This document shows positions 8,672 to 19,408 of a stretch of DNA of 64,000 bases, in pieces. The first letter of the stretch is position 1, and each line of letters starts with the position of its first letter. A model generated the notes under the pieces. The model was given only the letters and a program-made list of their open reading frames with translations, had not been told where the DNA came from and ran no database searches. Both the position numbers and the translations under genes were made by a program. This stretch comes from Rhynchopus euleeides. Lineage: Eukaryota; Euglenozoa; Diplonemea; Diplonemida; Diplonemidae. The stretch is taken from assembly GCA_963210315.1 (NCBI GenBank), contig OY723251.1, positions 558,001 to 622,000 on the forward strand. Direction: 5' to 3'.

Positions 8672-11600
8672 TCAGAGCTCAAAGGTCGTCATCCCAGGCG
8701 GGGCCCCCCCAGCCCGCAGCGGGTTACACCCACCCGCACCGCGCCCGGCACCCCGGCTCGTGACCCGCATTAGCTCCCCACCCCCGTCTTCCTCTTCTTC
8801 CTCCTCCTCCTCGGCGACCCCGTTTGCACCGCTGCTCTGGCTGGCACCTAGGGGGAGGGAGGAGGTGGGATCGTCACCAGCTTCGTCTTCCGGCGCGCAG
8901 TGCTGGCTGGAGTCGAGGCAGCCCAGCCCAAAGGGGTCGTCGGGGGAGACGATGTCGACGGAGGCTGTGCCGAGGCTCTGCCGCTTGAGGCGTGGGTCAT
9001 CCGAGGCGGAGATCATTGCAATGTCATCAGCAAACGACTGGCAGAAGGGTTTTTTAAACGACGGCGCGCGCGACGGCAGCGTCAGGCTCGTGCAGAAGCT
9101 GTGCCCCGCATAAAAGCTCGGGTTTGCCGAAGGGAGGTACGACGGGCTCCCCCACGGGGTACTCCCACCCCCCTGCGGGCAGCCGCTCCCGCCACCCCCA
9201 CTCCCCCCCGCAGGCGCTGCCCCTCCGGATGTCGACCCCCCCTGGGGCAGCTCCGCAGCACCCCCCGCGTCGGCAGCCCCTTCGCCCGCAGGGGCGAGCA
9301 GCGGGGTCAGATCCATCACCACGCTGGGCGACTCCGCAAACATCCCCATCCACGGGACGCCCCTCCGTGATGACTGCTGCTGCTGCGGTGTGTCTGCCGT
9401 GTCGACCCCAGCCCCGCCCCTGCCCTCCGCCTCCCCGCCCTTCAACCCCTCGGGGTGTGGGAGGCACGCCTCGCCCTCCTCAAGGGAAGCATCGTGCTGG
9501 AGCCGCGCACGTCTCTCCGTCACCAACACAATCAGCTCTGCCAGAGCTCCGAGAGAGGTCTTCAGGAGGACAATCCCTACAGAGATTGTCAGGAGCACAG
9601 AGGCAGCGTGGATGCACCAATGGTCTGCCTGGCCAGAGTAATACCCAGCGGACATGAGGGCCATTGCGGCGAATTGGACTAGGTTGAGTGCCACCTCGGT
9701 GTAATGGTCTTGGGGGCGCGCCCTGGGTGTCGAGCGTGCCTCCACAGCGAAGAGCGTGAGGAAGACGAGGGATTCGCAGAGCTTGCGGTGCCCGCATCCC
9801 GTGGGGGTCTCTGCGGAGGGGGCCTGGAGTGCGGCGAGGCACAGCGAGCCAAGCATCTCCACCACGCAGTGCACAGCACGCTCCTGGCGAAAAGGGATGA
9901 TCACCGAGGCGTAGCGGTTGACGAATTGGACCTCCTGTGTGCGGCTCACCCACTCCCCCGGCCCAATGATGAAGGCGACACACCTCCCCCCGGCAGAGGA
10001 GGGGTCTGCGCGGTAGTAAGCCTGGCTCGGGATCCCGCGGGACAGCACACGCCACACCGCAGCAGGCAGGGCGAGGCAGAGCCCGATGGCAAACCCTCCG
10101 AGGCAAATCTCGAGGGCCCCCCCAGCGTTGAACAGCAGCACGCCCGCCCCGAGGGCTGTCCCGTGGAGGAGGAATTGGAAGACGAAGAGGGGGGTTGATG
10201 GGAACCTGCACAGCCCCATCGCATCGAACCCCGCAACGGCAGAGGCAGGAGGGGCTGGCGCCGCGCCGGCATCCCGCTGGGTGTCCTCCAGAAGCGGCTC
10301 CGGCTTGCCCTCCCCGGTGGGGGCTGAGGCGGAGGTGTTGGAGCAGCAGCACCGCACCACGCAGATCACGCCTGCCATGAGGGCCCAGAATGCCGCGGTG
10401 ATGAGCAGGTTACCCAACACCATACCAAAGGCCTGGGATCCCATGGCATCCCACTGGGTGGGGTGCAGCGCCCTGGGGAAGGTGCGGTTGTGCCAGGCCC
10501 CGGGCAGCCCATCCTGGGGGTCGCAGAGCTGCGCCACGATGGCGAGGCGCAGCGCCGAGGGGGCGGAGAGACCTGCCCCAGCGACAGCCCCGACAGCGGC
10601 GACAGCGCCTGCGACGGCTGCTGCGTCCTCCGCATCCCTGAGTGTCTCCACCGCACCTCCGGTGAGAAAGGCTGTGCTGCCACTGCCGCCATCATGATCC
10701 CCGCTGGGGCCCGCAGCACCCCCAAGCAGGTCACCCCCTCCACCTCCACTTCCTGGCATGCTTGTGTTCGCACTATCCGCGCCATCCTCCGGCGCAGCGG
10801 AAGCAGGATGCAGAGTCGACGGCAGAGACGTTGGCAGAGGAGGAGGAGGAGACGGAGACAGCGGAGGAGCCCCGCTGTGCTGCTGCGGCATGGGTGTTGC
10901 CCCCCCCGGGGAAGAAGGGGGTGTTGGCGCATCGGTGTCGGGCTCCGGTGCCCCCGCCGGGGGGGTCTCCGTCACAGCCACGGGCTGTGCCGTGGGGGAG
11001 AGGGTCTGCGGGATCTCCGTGGGTGAGGCGGTTACAGGCGGCACCCCCGTCTGCGGGGTGGGGGTGGTGGGGGTGGCGGTGGGCGGGGCTGCGGTTGGGG
11101 CGGCGGTGGTGGGGGGCGGGGGTGTCGGGGGGGCGCCGGTGTCCGGGGCATCCGTCGGAGCCCAGGCGGAGAAGCGGAACACCTGCACCGCGGAGGGGGA
11201 GGCAATGGCGAGGTAGCTCTCCGAGAGGGCGAGCAGCGTCGCGCCGGCGGGGGGCGAGGGGATATTCCCCCAGGCCCCCCCGGGGTGCCTCCCGGGGACC
11301 TCGGTGAACCCGACATTCAGCGCGCCGCCGCTCCACTCCCACAGCTGGGCCACGCCTGAGAGGGAGACAGACACGGCATACGAGTCATCCCCCGCGGCAA
11401 GCCCGGGGTCTGTTGTGTCCTCCCCAAGTTCCACCAGAGGAAACCCCCCGAGGTAGGCATGCCTCGCAAAGCCGTATCCCAGCCCGTAGTAGCCGTAAGT
11501 GAGGAGAGCGTCACCTCCGGCCTGCGGTGCGTCACCCGCCCTGAGGAAGGACATGGCAGAGGCACCGAACTCAGAGGTAGGCTTTGGGTCCCTCGCGGAT

Positions 11601-12361
11601 TCGGTGGAGAAGGCCCGGATGCCCGCGTCTCCTCCTAAATAGAGTACCTTGTTTGCCCTGTCGATTGTGATGCTGCGGCAGCCGCCTGAGCTGAGCCCCG
11701 GGGCTCGGGAGGCCATCCCGTTGACGAGATCTCCGATGAAAAGATCGCCCTGGCTGCAGCATGCGTAGAGCACGCCGGGGTCCTGGCTTTGCGCGATTCC
11801 GGTGCAGCTCACCCCGATCCCAGCGAAGACGGGGTAGAACAGAGGGGAGAGCGTGGCAGACGGGGGGGATGTCGTCAGGCTGATCCACCCAAATTCGATA
11901 TACCCCGAAGCGGTTGCCCCCGCGGCTACTATCTGGTTTGAAACGTCATAATCCTCGGAGAATGCGAGGGTCGTGTAGGGGGTGGGCGATTCGGCCACCT
12001 GGAGGACATCCCCCCCTGACACGTCGATGCTGTGCACCGCGAAGACGCTGTCTCCGGAGGCATAGAGCGTGTCGCCCTTCAGGAGAATCGACCCGACGTT
12101 GCGCAGATCTGTTGGGCTGAAGATCTCTTCAGCCAGCAGCACCGGCTCCCCGAGAGGCGCTGTGGCACTGCAGCGGGGCGCTGCGGTGGCGGCGAGCAGA
12201 AGAAGCAGGGTGGTGGTAAGGTTGAATCCGGGCTTAGGTTTGGGCGCCCCCTTGAGGCGATGCAGATGCAGAGCCGAACCGCAGGTAGGTGAGGTTTTGT
12301 TGCGAAACTCAAGAGGCACGCAGAGGCTCCTCCCCTGCGTGTGGGTTGCTTCACGGTGCAT
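8672..12361 (-). CDS. Large surface protein: beta-propeller-like ectodomain, Thr/Pro stalk, several membrane spans
   Basis: The frame extends 19 codons upstream to 12418, but I choose the ATG at 12361 because a strong pyrimidine-CAG acceptor (AG at 12387-12386) lies between them; about 1,229 residues. Counting from 12418: a hydrophobic signal/anchor at 65-85; repeated beta-strand-like segments at 95-415, each with a Leu-Tyr or Val-Leu-Tyr core, suggesting a propeller; a Thr/Pro/Ser-rich mucin-like stalk at 420-560; one membrane span at about 662-690 followed by a Cys cluster; further spans at about 743-765, 768-793, 910-930 and 935-967; then a 280-residue Ser/Pro-rich cytoplasmic tail with a Glu run. 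The family is not recognised. The architecture implies a plasma-membrane adhesion or sensing protein. Glu/Gly and Pro tracts near the C-terminus are low complexity. Confidence 0.8.
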   Translation of the reverse strand: MHREATHTQGRSLCVPLEFRNKTSPTCGSALHLHRLKGAPKPKPGFNLTTTLLLLLAATAAPRCSATAPLGEPVLLAEEIFSPTDLRNVGSILLKGDTLYASGDSVFAVHSIDVSGGDVLQVAESPTPYTTLAFSEDYDVSNQIVAAGATASGYIEFGWISLTTSPPSATLSPLFYPVFAGIGVSCTGIAQSQDPGVLYACCSQGDLFIGDLVNGMASRAPGLSSGGCRSITIDRANKVLYLGGDAGIRAFSTESARDPKPTSEFGASAMSFLRAGDAPQAGGDALLTYGYYGLGYGFARHAYLGGFPLVELGEDTTDPGLAAGDDSYAVSVSLSGVAQLWEWSGGALNVGFTEVPGRHPGGAWGNIPSPPAGATLLALSESYLAIASPSAVQVFRFSAWAPTDAPDTGAPPTPPPPTTAAPTAAPPTATPTTPTPQTGVPPVTASPTEIPQTLSPTAQPVAVTETPPAGAPEPDTDAPTPPSSPGGATPMPQQHSGAPPLSPSPPPPLPTSLPSTLHPASAAPEDGADSANTSMPGSGGGGGDLLGGAAGPSGDHDGGSGSTAFLTGGAVETLRDAEDAAAVAGAVAAVGAVAGAGLSAPSALRLAIVAQLCDPQDGLPGAWHNRTFPRALHPTQWDAMGSQAFGMVLGNLLITAAFWALMAGVICVVRCCCSNTSASAPTGEGKPEPLLEDTQRDAGAAPAPPASAVAGFDAMGLCRFPSTPLFVFQFLLHGTALGAGVLLFNAGGALEICLGGFAIGLCLALPAAVWRVLSRGIPSQAYYRADPSSAGGRCVAFIIGPGEWVSRTQEVQFVNRYASVIIPFRQERAVHCVVEMLGSLCLAALQAPSAETPTGCGHRKLCESLVFLTLFAVEARSTPRARPQDHYTEVALNLVQFAAMALMSAGYYSGQADHWCIHAASVLLTISVGIVLLKTSLGALAELIVLVTERRARLQHDASLEEGEACLPHPEGLKGGEAEGRGGAGVDTADTPQQQQSSRRGVPWMGMFAESPSVVMDLTPLLAPAGEGAADAGGAAELPQGGSTSGGAAPAGGSGGGGSGCPQGGGSTPWGSPSYLPSANPSFYAGHSFCTSLTLPSRAPSFKKPFCQSFADDIAMISASDDPRLKRQSLGTASVDIVSPDDPFGLGCLDSSQHCAPEDEAGDDPTSSLPLGASQSSGANGVAEEEEEEEEDGGGELMRVTSRGAGRGAGGCNPLRAGGAPPGMTTFEL

Positions 12362-12385
12362 TGTTGGGGAGGGGGTGGGGAACAG

Positions 12386-12402
12386 CTGAGAAGAACGACA
12401 GC
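12386..12402 (-). promoter_or_regulatory. Candidate (trans-)splice acceptor before the surface-protein gene
   Basis: On the minus strand a T/C-rich tract runs into TTCTTCTCAG, ending at 12386. The next 24 bases are C-rich and lead to the ATG at 12361. This layout matches a 3' splice site feeding a short 5' UTR and decides the start chosen. Only transcript data could show whether a spliced leader is added here. Confidence 0.45.
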
Positions 12403-12504
12403 AGGATGCGTTACGCACCGGGCACTATCATGGAGAAAGGCGGAGGTGGAGAGGGGTGGGGAAATATGAAGGAAAAAAAGGACGAAGCGAACGCCGTGTG
12501 AGTT

Positions 12505-12780
12505 GGGTTACTGGGGGGGGTCGAATATAAGCTGTACCTCGAATACAAGATGTACCTTGAATATAAGGGGGGTGACGACTTTTCCGGCATTTTTCGGCTT
12601 TTTTCGGGTTTTTTCGGGTCCCGTGCGTTTTTTTCCCTTTGCCAAAATGCGTGAAAAATCCCCCCTGGAGGCCGGAAAAACCCGGAAAAAAAGACCCGAA
12701 AAAAATCGGAATCGTCACCCCAAAATTTCGGGTTTTTCCGGCTTTTTTTCGGGTCTGGGGCCGTGGTAAGGCCAGGGTTT
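12505..12780. repeat. Fold-back, T/G-rich MITE-like segment
   Basis: It begins with a G-run and GTCGAATATAAG, also found inverted at about 26722-26735, and contains GGGGGGTGACGA, whose complement occurs at about 25508-25520. The interior is built from TTTTTCGGG/CCCGAAAAA segments in opposite orientations (about 12580-12625, 12675-12705, 12725-12755), giving strong hairpin potential. No coding frame is credible. Confidence 0.55.
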
Positions 12781-12966
12781 GTAGGGGGAGATGCTCGCAT
12801 TTTTTTTTTTGGGGGGTAGCAAAATGGGTCGTTTTTGGACATCTGAGCCCACTACGAGGGGTCCCGGAGCCCGGAAACGCTGTTGTAGGGGCTCAAACGG
12901 GGAAGCAGTCGCAACAAACAACAGGCCACTGCGGAGACCTCGGCCGATGCTCACAGACAAAAGTGG

Positions 12967-14810
12967 CCCGATCTCCCCCGATCTCCCCCGACACATGAGT
13001 GTGGTTGCCCGATCTCCCCCGACACATGAGTGGGGTTGCCCGATCTCCCCCGATCTCCCCCAACACATTAGTGTGGTTGCCCGATCTCCCCCGATCTCCC
13101 CCGACACATGAGTGTGGTTGCCCGATCTCCCCCGATCTCCCCCGACACATGAGTGGGGTTGCCCGATCTCCCCCGATCTCCCCCAACACATTAGTGTGGT
13201 TGCCCGATCTCCCCCGATCTCCCCCAACACATGAGTGTGGTTGCCCGATCTCCCCCGATCTCCCCCGACACATGAGTGTGGTTGCCCGATCTCCCCCGAT
13301 CTCCCCCGACACATTAGTGTGGTTGCCCGATCTCCCCCGATCTCCCCCACCACATTAGTGGGGTTGCCCGATCTCCCCCGATCTCCCCCGACACATGAGT
13401 GTGGTTGCCCGATCTCCCCCGATCTCCCCCGACACGTGAGTGGGGTTGCCCGATCTCCCCCGATCTCCCCCGACACATGAGTGGGGTTGCCCGATCTCCC
13501 CCGATCTCCCCCAACACATTAGTGTGGTTGCCCGATCTCCCCCGATCTCCCCCGACACATGAGTGTGGTTGCCCGATCTCCCCCGATCTCCCCCGACACA
13601 TTAGTGTGGTTGCCCGATCTCCCCCGATCTCCCCCACCACATTAGTGGGGTTGCCCGATCTCCCCCGATCTCCCCCGACACATGAGTGGGGTTGCCCGAT
13701 CTCCCCCGATCTCCCCCAACACATTAGTGTGGTTGCCCGATCTCCCCCGATCTCCCCCAACACATGAGTGTGGTTGCCCGATCTCCCCCGATCTCCCCCG
13801 ACACATGAGTGTGGTTGCCCGATCTCCCCCGATCTCCCCCGACACATTAGTGTGGTTGCCCGATCTCCCCCGATCTCCCCCACCACATTAGTGGGGTTGC
13901 CCGATCTCCCCCGATCTCCCCCGACACATGAGTGTGGTTGCCCGATCTCCCCCGATCTCCCCCGACACGTGAGTGGGGTTGCCCGATCTCCCCCGATCTC
14001 CCCCGACACATGAGTGGGGTTGCCCGATCTCCCCCGATCTCCCCCAACACATTAGTGTGGTTGCCCGATCTCCCCCGATCTCCCCCGACACATGAGTGTG
14101 GTTGCCCGATCTCCCCCGATCTCCCCCGACACATGAGTGTGGTTGCCCGATCTCCCCCGATCTCCCCCGACACATTAGTGTGGTTGCCCGATCTCCCCCG
14201 ATCTCCCCCACCACATTAGTGGGGTTGCCCGATCTCCCCCGATCTCCCCCGACACATGAGTGGGGTTGCCCGATCTCCCCCGATCTCCCCCGACACATTA
14301 GTGTGGTTGCCCGATCTCCCCCGATCTCCCCCACCACATTAGTGGGGTTGCCCGATCTCCCCCGATCTCCCCCGACACATGAGTGGGGTTGCCCGATCTC
14401 CCCCGATCTCCCCCGACACATGAGTGTGGTTGCCCGATCTCCCCCGATCTCCCCCGACACATGAGTGGGGTTGCCCGATCTCCCCCGATCTCCCCCAACA
14501 CATTAGTGTGGTTGCCCGATCTCCCCCGATCTCCCCCACCACATTAGTGGGGTTGCCCGATCTCCCCCGATCTCCCCCGACACATGAGTGGGGTTGCCCG
14601 ATCTCCCCCGATCTCCCCCAACACATTAGTGTGGTTGCCCGATCTCCCCCGATCTCCCCCGACACATGAGTGTGGTTGCCCGATCTCCCCCGATCTCCCC
14701 CGACACATGAGTGGGGTTGCCCGATCTCCCCCGATCTCCCCCAACACATGAGTGTGGTTGCCCGATCTCCCCCGATCTCCCCCGACACATGAGTGTGGTT
14801 GCCCGATCTC
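12967..14810 (+). repeat. 41-bp satellite A, block 1 (about 45 units)
   Basis: The unit is exactly 41 bp: two CGATCTCCCC boxes, then a variable ACACATGAGTG/ACACATTAGTG segment and GGGTTGCC or TGGTTGCC. Units differ by single bases. A 13-unit (533-bp) higher-order repeat is visible: the rare CACGTGAG variant recurs at about 13434 and 13967, and the intervening units match in order. Because 41 is not a multiple of 3, open frames here are by-products of periodicity and not genes. The block continues after the hAT insertion at 19447. Confidence 0.97.
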
Positions 14811-14826
14811 CAGTGTAGGCAGGCCC

Positions 14827-14942
14827 TGTATTAAACTGTATTAAACACGTTTGTATTAAACTGTATTAAACTGTATTAAACTGTATTAAACTGTATTAAA
14901 CTGTATTAAACTGTATTAAACTGTATTAAACTGTATTAAACT
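14827..14942 (+). repeat. TGTATTAAAC decamer array near the left end of the hAT element
   Basis: About eleven 10-bp units of TGTATTAAAC. The same decamer in the same orientation lies near the right end (19345-19408). As subterminal repeats they may bind the transposase; this is inference. Confidence 0.9.
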
Positions 14943-15242
14943 CGGCGCTTTTTGAGTTTAGTACAAGGTACGTTTGTCACTGCAGGTACGGCACCACACA
15001 GACCCCCACACAGGAGGATTATCCATCCATAAAAAAATAAAAAAAAATGTCGGGGGGACCAGGGCTGTTCCTAACTGGGGGGCTTGTTCCCCACTTTCAG
15101 GATTCTGAACTTTTTTTCTAAGAATTTTTGTAAGGGGAAAAAAGTTTTTTTCTAAGAATTTTGTTAGGGCAGGGCATTAGTTTGACCTTCCCGACGGAGC
15201 CTGAAACCTGGTTACCCTGGTTATGACCCACCAAATATTTTC

Positions 15243-15265
15243 GCTCGGGCGCTTCGCGCCCGAGC
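15243..15265. repeat. Perfect GC-rich hairpin
   Basis: CTCGGGCGC and GCGCCCGAG form a near-perfect stem around a TTC loop. It lies in the non-coding left part of the hAT element. Function unknown. Confidence 0.7.
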
Positions 15266-15714
15266 GCCTCCTGCGCCGTTGTGACCGCGGCGTGCTATTA
15301 TCTGTCTCCCCACCCCCAGGTTATGTATAGTCTCTACTTCCCCCGGGTTTGTGAGAGGTGTCAGACACAGCACACAATTCGCGCTGGTGCCAGGAGGATA
15401 ACCCATCTACACGCGTGGAGTTGCGCCCCGGGTTTCCCACCACCCATGGTGTTGCACCAGTCAGTGGCGAAGGACACGACGCGGTTCCAGAATCTGTCCC
15501 CAGGGATTCTGTCTGCTCCAGCAGAATGCTGCAGATGTTGGCCGCATTCCGGCTGTTGCAATCTTACGGCACGTTACGGGTCGATCACACACGAATCCGG
15601 GTCGCATGCTGGCTCACCTTCGTCGTGGCCTGGGTTTCGTCGGTGAGGGACGGCGCAGAAGGGGGCTGTACAATCTTGGCCTGCATCTGCCGCCGAATGA
15701 CAGATGCAGGTCGT

Positions 15715-15790
15715 GTCGTACTATTGCTGCTTGGTGGGGCTAGCGCAGCAGGTTACTTGGTCAGGGAAACCCCCGGTTCCGAGCCAGATT
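15715..15790 (+). repeat. SINE-like repeat S1, copy 1 (A-box-like)
   Basis: It contains GGTGGGGCTAGCGCAGCAGG, in which TAGCGCAGCAGG (15741-15752) fits the Pol III A-box pattern TRGCNNAGYNGG. GGTTCCGAGCC at 15775-15785 resembles a B box. Related copies lie at 19193-19320 (minus), 57216-57330 (plus) and, degenerate, 31160-31235 (minus). Confidence 0.55.
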
Positions 15791-16012
15791 TTTGACTTTT
15801 TTTTATTTTTTGAAATAACCAGTTTTCTCCAAATCCTGGTTATCATAACCGGATAACCAGCCCAAACTAATGCCCTGGTTAGGGGAATTTTTTTCTAAGG
15901 TTGTTTCGCAGAGGAAAAAACTTTTTCTAAGTTTTCCCCAGTCGACAGGGCGCGCACAAGGATGGAGGGAAGTCTGTCCCACGTACCGTTCGCCTTGCTG
16001 GCCAACTGGAGA

Positions 16013-16258
16013 GCCAGACGTTCACTACCGTGGCCTCCGGCGGTTGGGGGGCTCCGCCCCCCAGACCCCCCTGTGGCGTACGTCTCGTACTTAAGTCCTT
16101 CGAATCCCATCAAGTCGGGGTCCAACCACTCCAATCGCCTCTGAGGACGCAGCCAACTCGCACAGAATCTGTACGCCCACACGAACAGATGTTCGCGACC
16201 GTGGCCTCCGGCGGCTGGGGGGCACCGCCCCCCAGACCCCCCAGGTAGCGTGTGCCCG
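16013..16258 (+). repeat. 171-bp hairpin module, two copies, inside the hAT element
   Basis: CCGTGGCCTCCGGCGG occurs at about 16028 and 16199, each followed by a G-run/C-run hairpin (GGGGGGC-TCC-GCCCCCC type) and CAGACCCCCC. The spacer contains GAGGACGCAGCCAACTCGC. The same module is found twice, inverted, in the 661-bp hAT-type element at 47071-47731, which links the two elements. Confidence 0.8.
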
Positions 16259-16917
16259 TCCATCTATCTCACTTCTCCGGGTACAGTGCAGCGTAGGAGG
16301 TCAGCGCCGCATCCATGAAGCGCTTCTTCGAAGCCTGACTGACATCGGACAGGAGGTCGGGCTTCCCTACCTGGGAGGTACACTTGCCGCGTTCGCGACA
16401 TGCGTGACACGCGACACGCTACCTGAAACGTGAGTGTGCCTTGCTAACACGGGCATTTCAACGGTCTGCCGACGACCGTTCCCCAAACCAGTAGACCAGC
16501 AGTTTTGGAAAATTGGAGAGATCACCCTACTGCGCTGAATATGGTGCGCACCACTGCAAAAATCCCCGGGAGCTTTTGGGCTTTCAGACCTGAAGGGGCC
16601 AGCAGGTGGGTGGCGTCGGGAGTGGCAGCTTTGTAACTGTCCTCCAGCTGCTGGCATGTCCAGCTCTGCGAGAGTGCCAAGGTGTATTGAGTCCCTGCGG
16701 AGCACAACCCCCGATGAGAACGAGTGCCAGATGATCCTCATTCATTTTCAGCTGTAACGCGCATGAGGGGCACTCTCTGCCGCAAGCATCTCTGGGCATC
16801 ACTCGAGAGCTGTCACATGATGACGCGGAGAGAAATCAGAGAATAAGTCCCGCCTGACGGGCACGCGCCTGGAAACTGTGGGGGGGCGAGCAAAAAATCC
16901 CTTGTAAAAATTCTTAG

Positions 16918-18944
16918 AAAAAACCTGGTTCCCCGACCCAAAAAACCTGGAAAAAGGGCTCGTTCCCCGCCCAGGCCTGGGGGGGACGTCCTGCCTGCTG
17001 GAGCCACGGTGAGTTCACCGATGCGACGAAGTGCAAGCACTGTGGCTTGCGCGCCTCGGGGAAGTCCGCATCGCGGCTCAAGAGCCACCTGCGGGGCTGC
17101 GAGAAGGCCCCCGAGGCCGTGAAGCAGAAGGCCACGGACGCCCCCACCACCACCCCGAAGAGGAAGGCCCCGGGGACTGACGGCCCAGCACCGGCGAAGC
17201 GGATGGCGCTCGGTGTTCCCCTGCCCTCAGCCAGCGAGAGGGCAATGATCGACATCGCCTGGTGTCGGTTCATCTTCAGCACGGCATCCGCCTTCCGTGT
17301 TGTAGAGAACCCCTACTTCCAGGCGGCGATCGAGGCAACACGACCAGGCCTCAAGTTGTCCCTCAACAGGCGCAACGTGGGCGGGTCCTTCCTCGACAAG
17401 GTGTACGAAGAGGTGACGCGCCCCATCCGCCCCATGCTCCAGAAGAGCAAAAGGATCACGCTGCTGCTGGACGGCTGGACAACGGAGAGGCAGGAGAAGG
17501 TGGTGACGGTGTGTGTAAAATCCAAGCAGACGTACTACATCCTCTACACCGCCGTACTCGACGAGAAGACGCACGATGCGGGAGAGCTGCTGGGGCACAT
17601 GAAGACTGTGTGCACCGACTTTGCGATCGAGAAGAAGGTTTCCTGCATCGTCGCAGATGGCGACTCGACGGTGCAGAGTGCCTCCAAGCAGATGTGCAAG
17701 TACCTGGAGGAGGAAGTTGAGGGGAACCCCTACCACCCCAAAAGGGTCATCTGTGGGGCGCACCTGATGTCAAGGTGCACGAACGACCTCCTTGGGACAA
17801 GGAGGGAGAACCACAAGGACACGGGGAACGAATTCCACCCCGTGTTCAAGTTGTGCACGGCCACGGTGGCCTCGATCCGCAACGTCGAGGCGATTGGGAA
17901 GCGCTACGCCGAGTTGCAGGTGGCAGCGGGGTGCACCAGCAAGAAGCCCCCGACACCCTGCGTCACCCGCTGGACGACGATCGGTGCTGCCTTCGCCGAA
18001 TTCATCAAGCACAAGAGCGCCCTCTTGGTGATCTTCGACGAATACAAGACGAGTCTCCCCCACCTCGGTGAACTCCTCAAAAAGTGGGACTTGTTCGTGC
18101 TCGTCGCGTCGCTTGTCGATACTGCAACTGCGTGCGTCAACGTCCTCCAGGCAGATGATGGTGTGGCTGCGTACATCATCCCGTGCCTGTCTACGCTTGT
18201 CAAAAAGGGTGAGGACGTGATGAAGGACATGAAAGCAGCGGAGAAGACGAAGATGAAAGAGGTGGTCAAGAAGTGGAAAGCACGGTATGGAACAATGATC
18301 ACCGCCCAAACCCACACATATTCCACATCCACAGGCTGCAAAAAGCGGAAGACTTCGACTACATGGTAGCAGCGACATATTTGACGCCGATCTTCCATGT
18401 GGAGGGGGACATGCGCAAGGGGGTGACTCAGGCCTACAAGGTCTCGGCGACGCTGCAGAAGAAGACCTCCAAGTACCTGAAGGACCTTCATGGGGCTGAG
18501 GCGGGGTCCGTCGTGCTGTCTTTCGCAGCAAAGACCGGTGTCTTCGATGACGAGGACCTTTGGGCTGGTGTTGGGACAGAGAGTTCGTCGGACTTCTGGG
18601 ACAAGGCCGCGTTCTTGGCATCGGAAATTGCCACAGCCCAGGCAGTTTCCCGCTCGGCCGCCACCCTCACGGGCTACCCCTCCTCGACCGCGATGGTCGA
18701 GAGGACCTTCAGCCACATGAAGTGGCAAAGTGAAGGGCGCCGCAATCGGCTTGTGGCTGAAAAAATCCACAAGCTGACTTGCGTGCACAGGGCCCTCATG
18801 GTCGAGGGAGACGCAAGCGCCGCTTGGTGGTCGCCAGAAGAGGTGGAGGCCGATGAAAAAAAGAAACAGCAAGAGAAGAAGAAGGATGCAGAGAAGGAGG
18901 GCGGAGAAGCAACGGGATCCGTCCCGACTACCATTGTCCTGTAG
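16918..18944 (+). CDS. hAT transposase (BED finger, DUF659-like core, hATC), two exons
   Basis: The open frame starts after a TAG at 16915 without an ATG, so a first exon or non-ATG start is missing. A BED zinc finger (Trp at 16999, Cys-x2-Cys at 17032-17043, His-x4-Cys near 17086-17103) is followed by a Lys/Pro linker and an RNase H-fold core: Asp-Gly-Trp-Thr at 17470, Ala-Asp-Gly-Asp-Ser near 17653 and a Cys-Gly-Ala-His segment near 17750. The hATC dimerisation region is at about 18675-18800. The frame changes between 18281 and 18340; removing a 50-nt GT-AG intron (18285-18334) joins Arg to Leu-Gln-Lys-Ala-Glu-Asp in the second frame and restores a continuous protein of about 660 residues. 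A frameshift mutation is the alternative, but a canonical intron exactly fits. The C-terminal tail is Lys/Glu-rich. Confidence 0.9.
18285..18334 (+). other. Predicted 50-nt GT-AG intron in the hAT transposase
   Basis: GTATGG at the 5' end and CACATCCACAG at the 3' end, with an A/C-rich interior. Removal reconnects the two transposase frames between the catalytic core and the hATC region, where the protein family is continuous. Splicing itself is not shown. Confidence 0.7.
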
Positions 18945-19192
18945 ATGTTCGGCGCCGCATGCCGTGCGCCCCCTTTTTTTTCTCCCCGCACCGCTGGAGG
19001 AAGAGGAGAACTATTTCCTCCTCAACTAGCAACCCCCTGTTTCCCCTCCCCCTCCCCAGGGCTGCCCCTGTGAATGCTCTATCTACCTAGCCCAGCCCTC
19101 TTTGCCGCCAGCACAGTGCCCCTCAGCAGCTCAACCCCGGCCAGTGCGCGGTTTGTTTGCCCTAGAACGTTGTTTTTTTGTGTGTGTTCAGA

Positions 19193-19320
19193 GCCCGGAG
19201 AAGCAAAAATAGAACCTGCTGCGCTAGCCCCACCAAGCAGCCACAGTACGACAGGACGCGCGCAGGCACCGGGCCCCCTCTCCAAAGAAGCGACACCCCC
19301 TCTGCCCCCTTGACCTGCAT
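19193..19320 (-). repeat. SINE-like repeat S1, copy 2
   Basis: On the minus strand it reads a GGGGGCCCGGTGCC leader, CGCGCGTCCTGTC, CTGCTTGGTGGGG, the A-box-like TAGCGCAGCAGG and TTCTATTTTTGC. It matches the copy at 57216-57330 over about 100 bp, including the leader, which shows that the repeat extends upstream of the A-box-like core. Confidence 0.65.
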
Positions 19321-19344
19321 ACAAGGGTACTATAGTGTACTAAA

Positions 19345-19408
19345 CCTGTATTAAACTGTCTTAAACTGTATTAAACCTGTATTAAACTGTATTAAACTGT
19401 ATTAAACA
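19345..19408 (+). repeat. TGTATTAAAC decamer array near the right end of the hAT element
   Basis: Six imperfect units (TGTATTAAAC, TGTCTTAAAC, CTGTATTAAAC). They have the same orientation as the left array, so this is a direct rather than inverted subterminal repeat. Confidence 0.85.

Larger units (their letters stand above)
15000..16917 (+). other. Untranslated left part of the hAT element
   Basis: Between the decamer array and the transposase frame there is no convincing coding sequence. Visible features are TTTTTTTCTAAG repeats at about 15111-15160 and 15888-15930, a hairpin GCTCGGGCGCTTCGCGCCCGAGC at 15243-15265 (stem with a short loop), a SINE-like segment and the hairpin module pair listed separately. 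An upstream exon carrying the start codon is expected somewhere here, since the transposase frame has no ATG before its BED finger. Confidence 0.5.

Noticed and set aside
10086-10697. Several plus-strand frames opposite the surface-protein gene
   Set aside because: All lie inside the minus-strand gene and have antisense composition.
12715-14788. Many overlapping open frames of 67-253 codons on both strands in the 41-bp arrays
   Set aside because: They arise because a stop-poor 41-bp unit repeats through all three frames (123-bp period). There is no start context, domain or codon bias.
15715-15790. A functional tRNA gene
   Set aside because: There is an A-box-like word but no foldable acceptor or anticodon arm, and the A-to-B spacing is too short.
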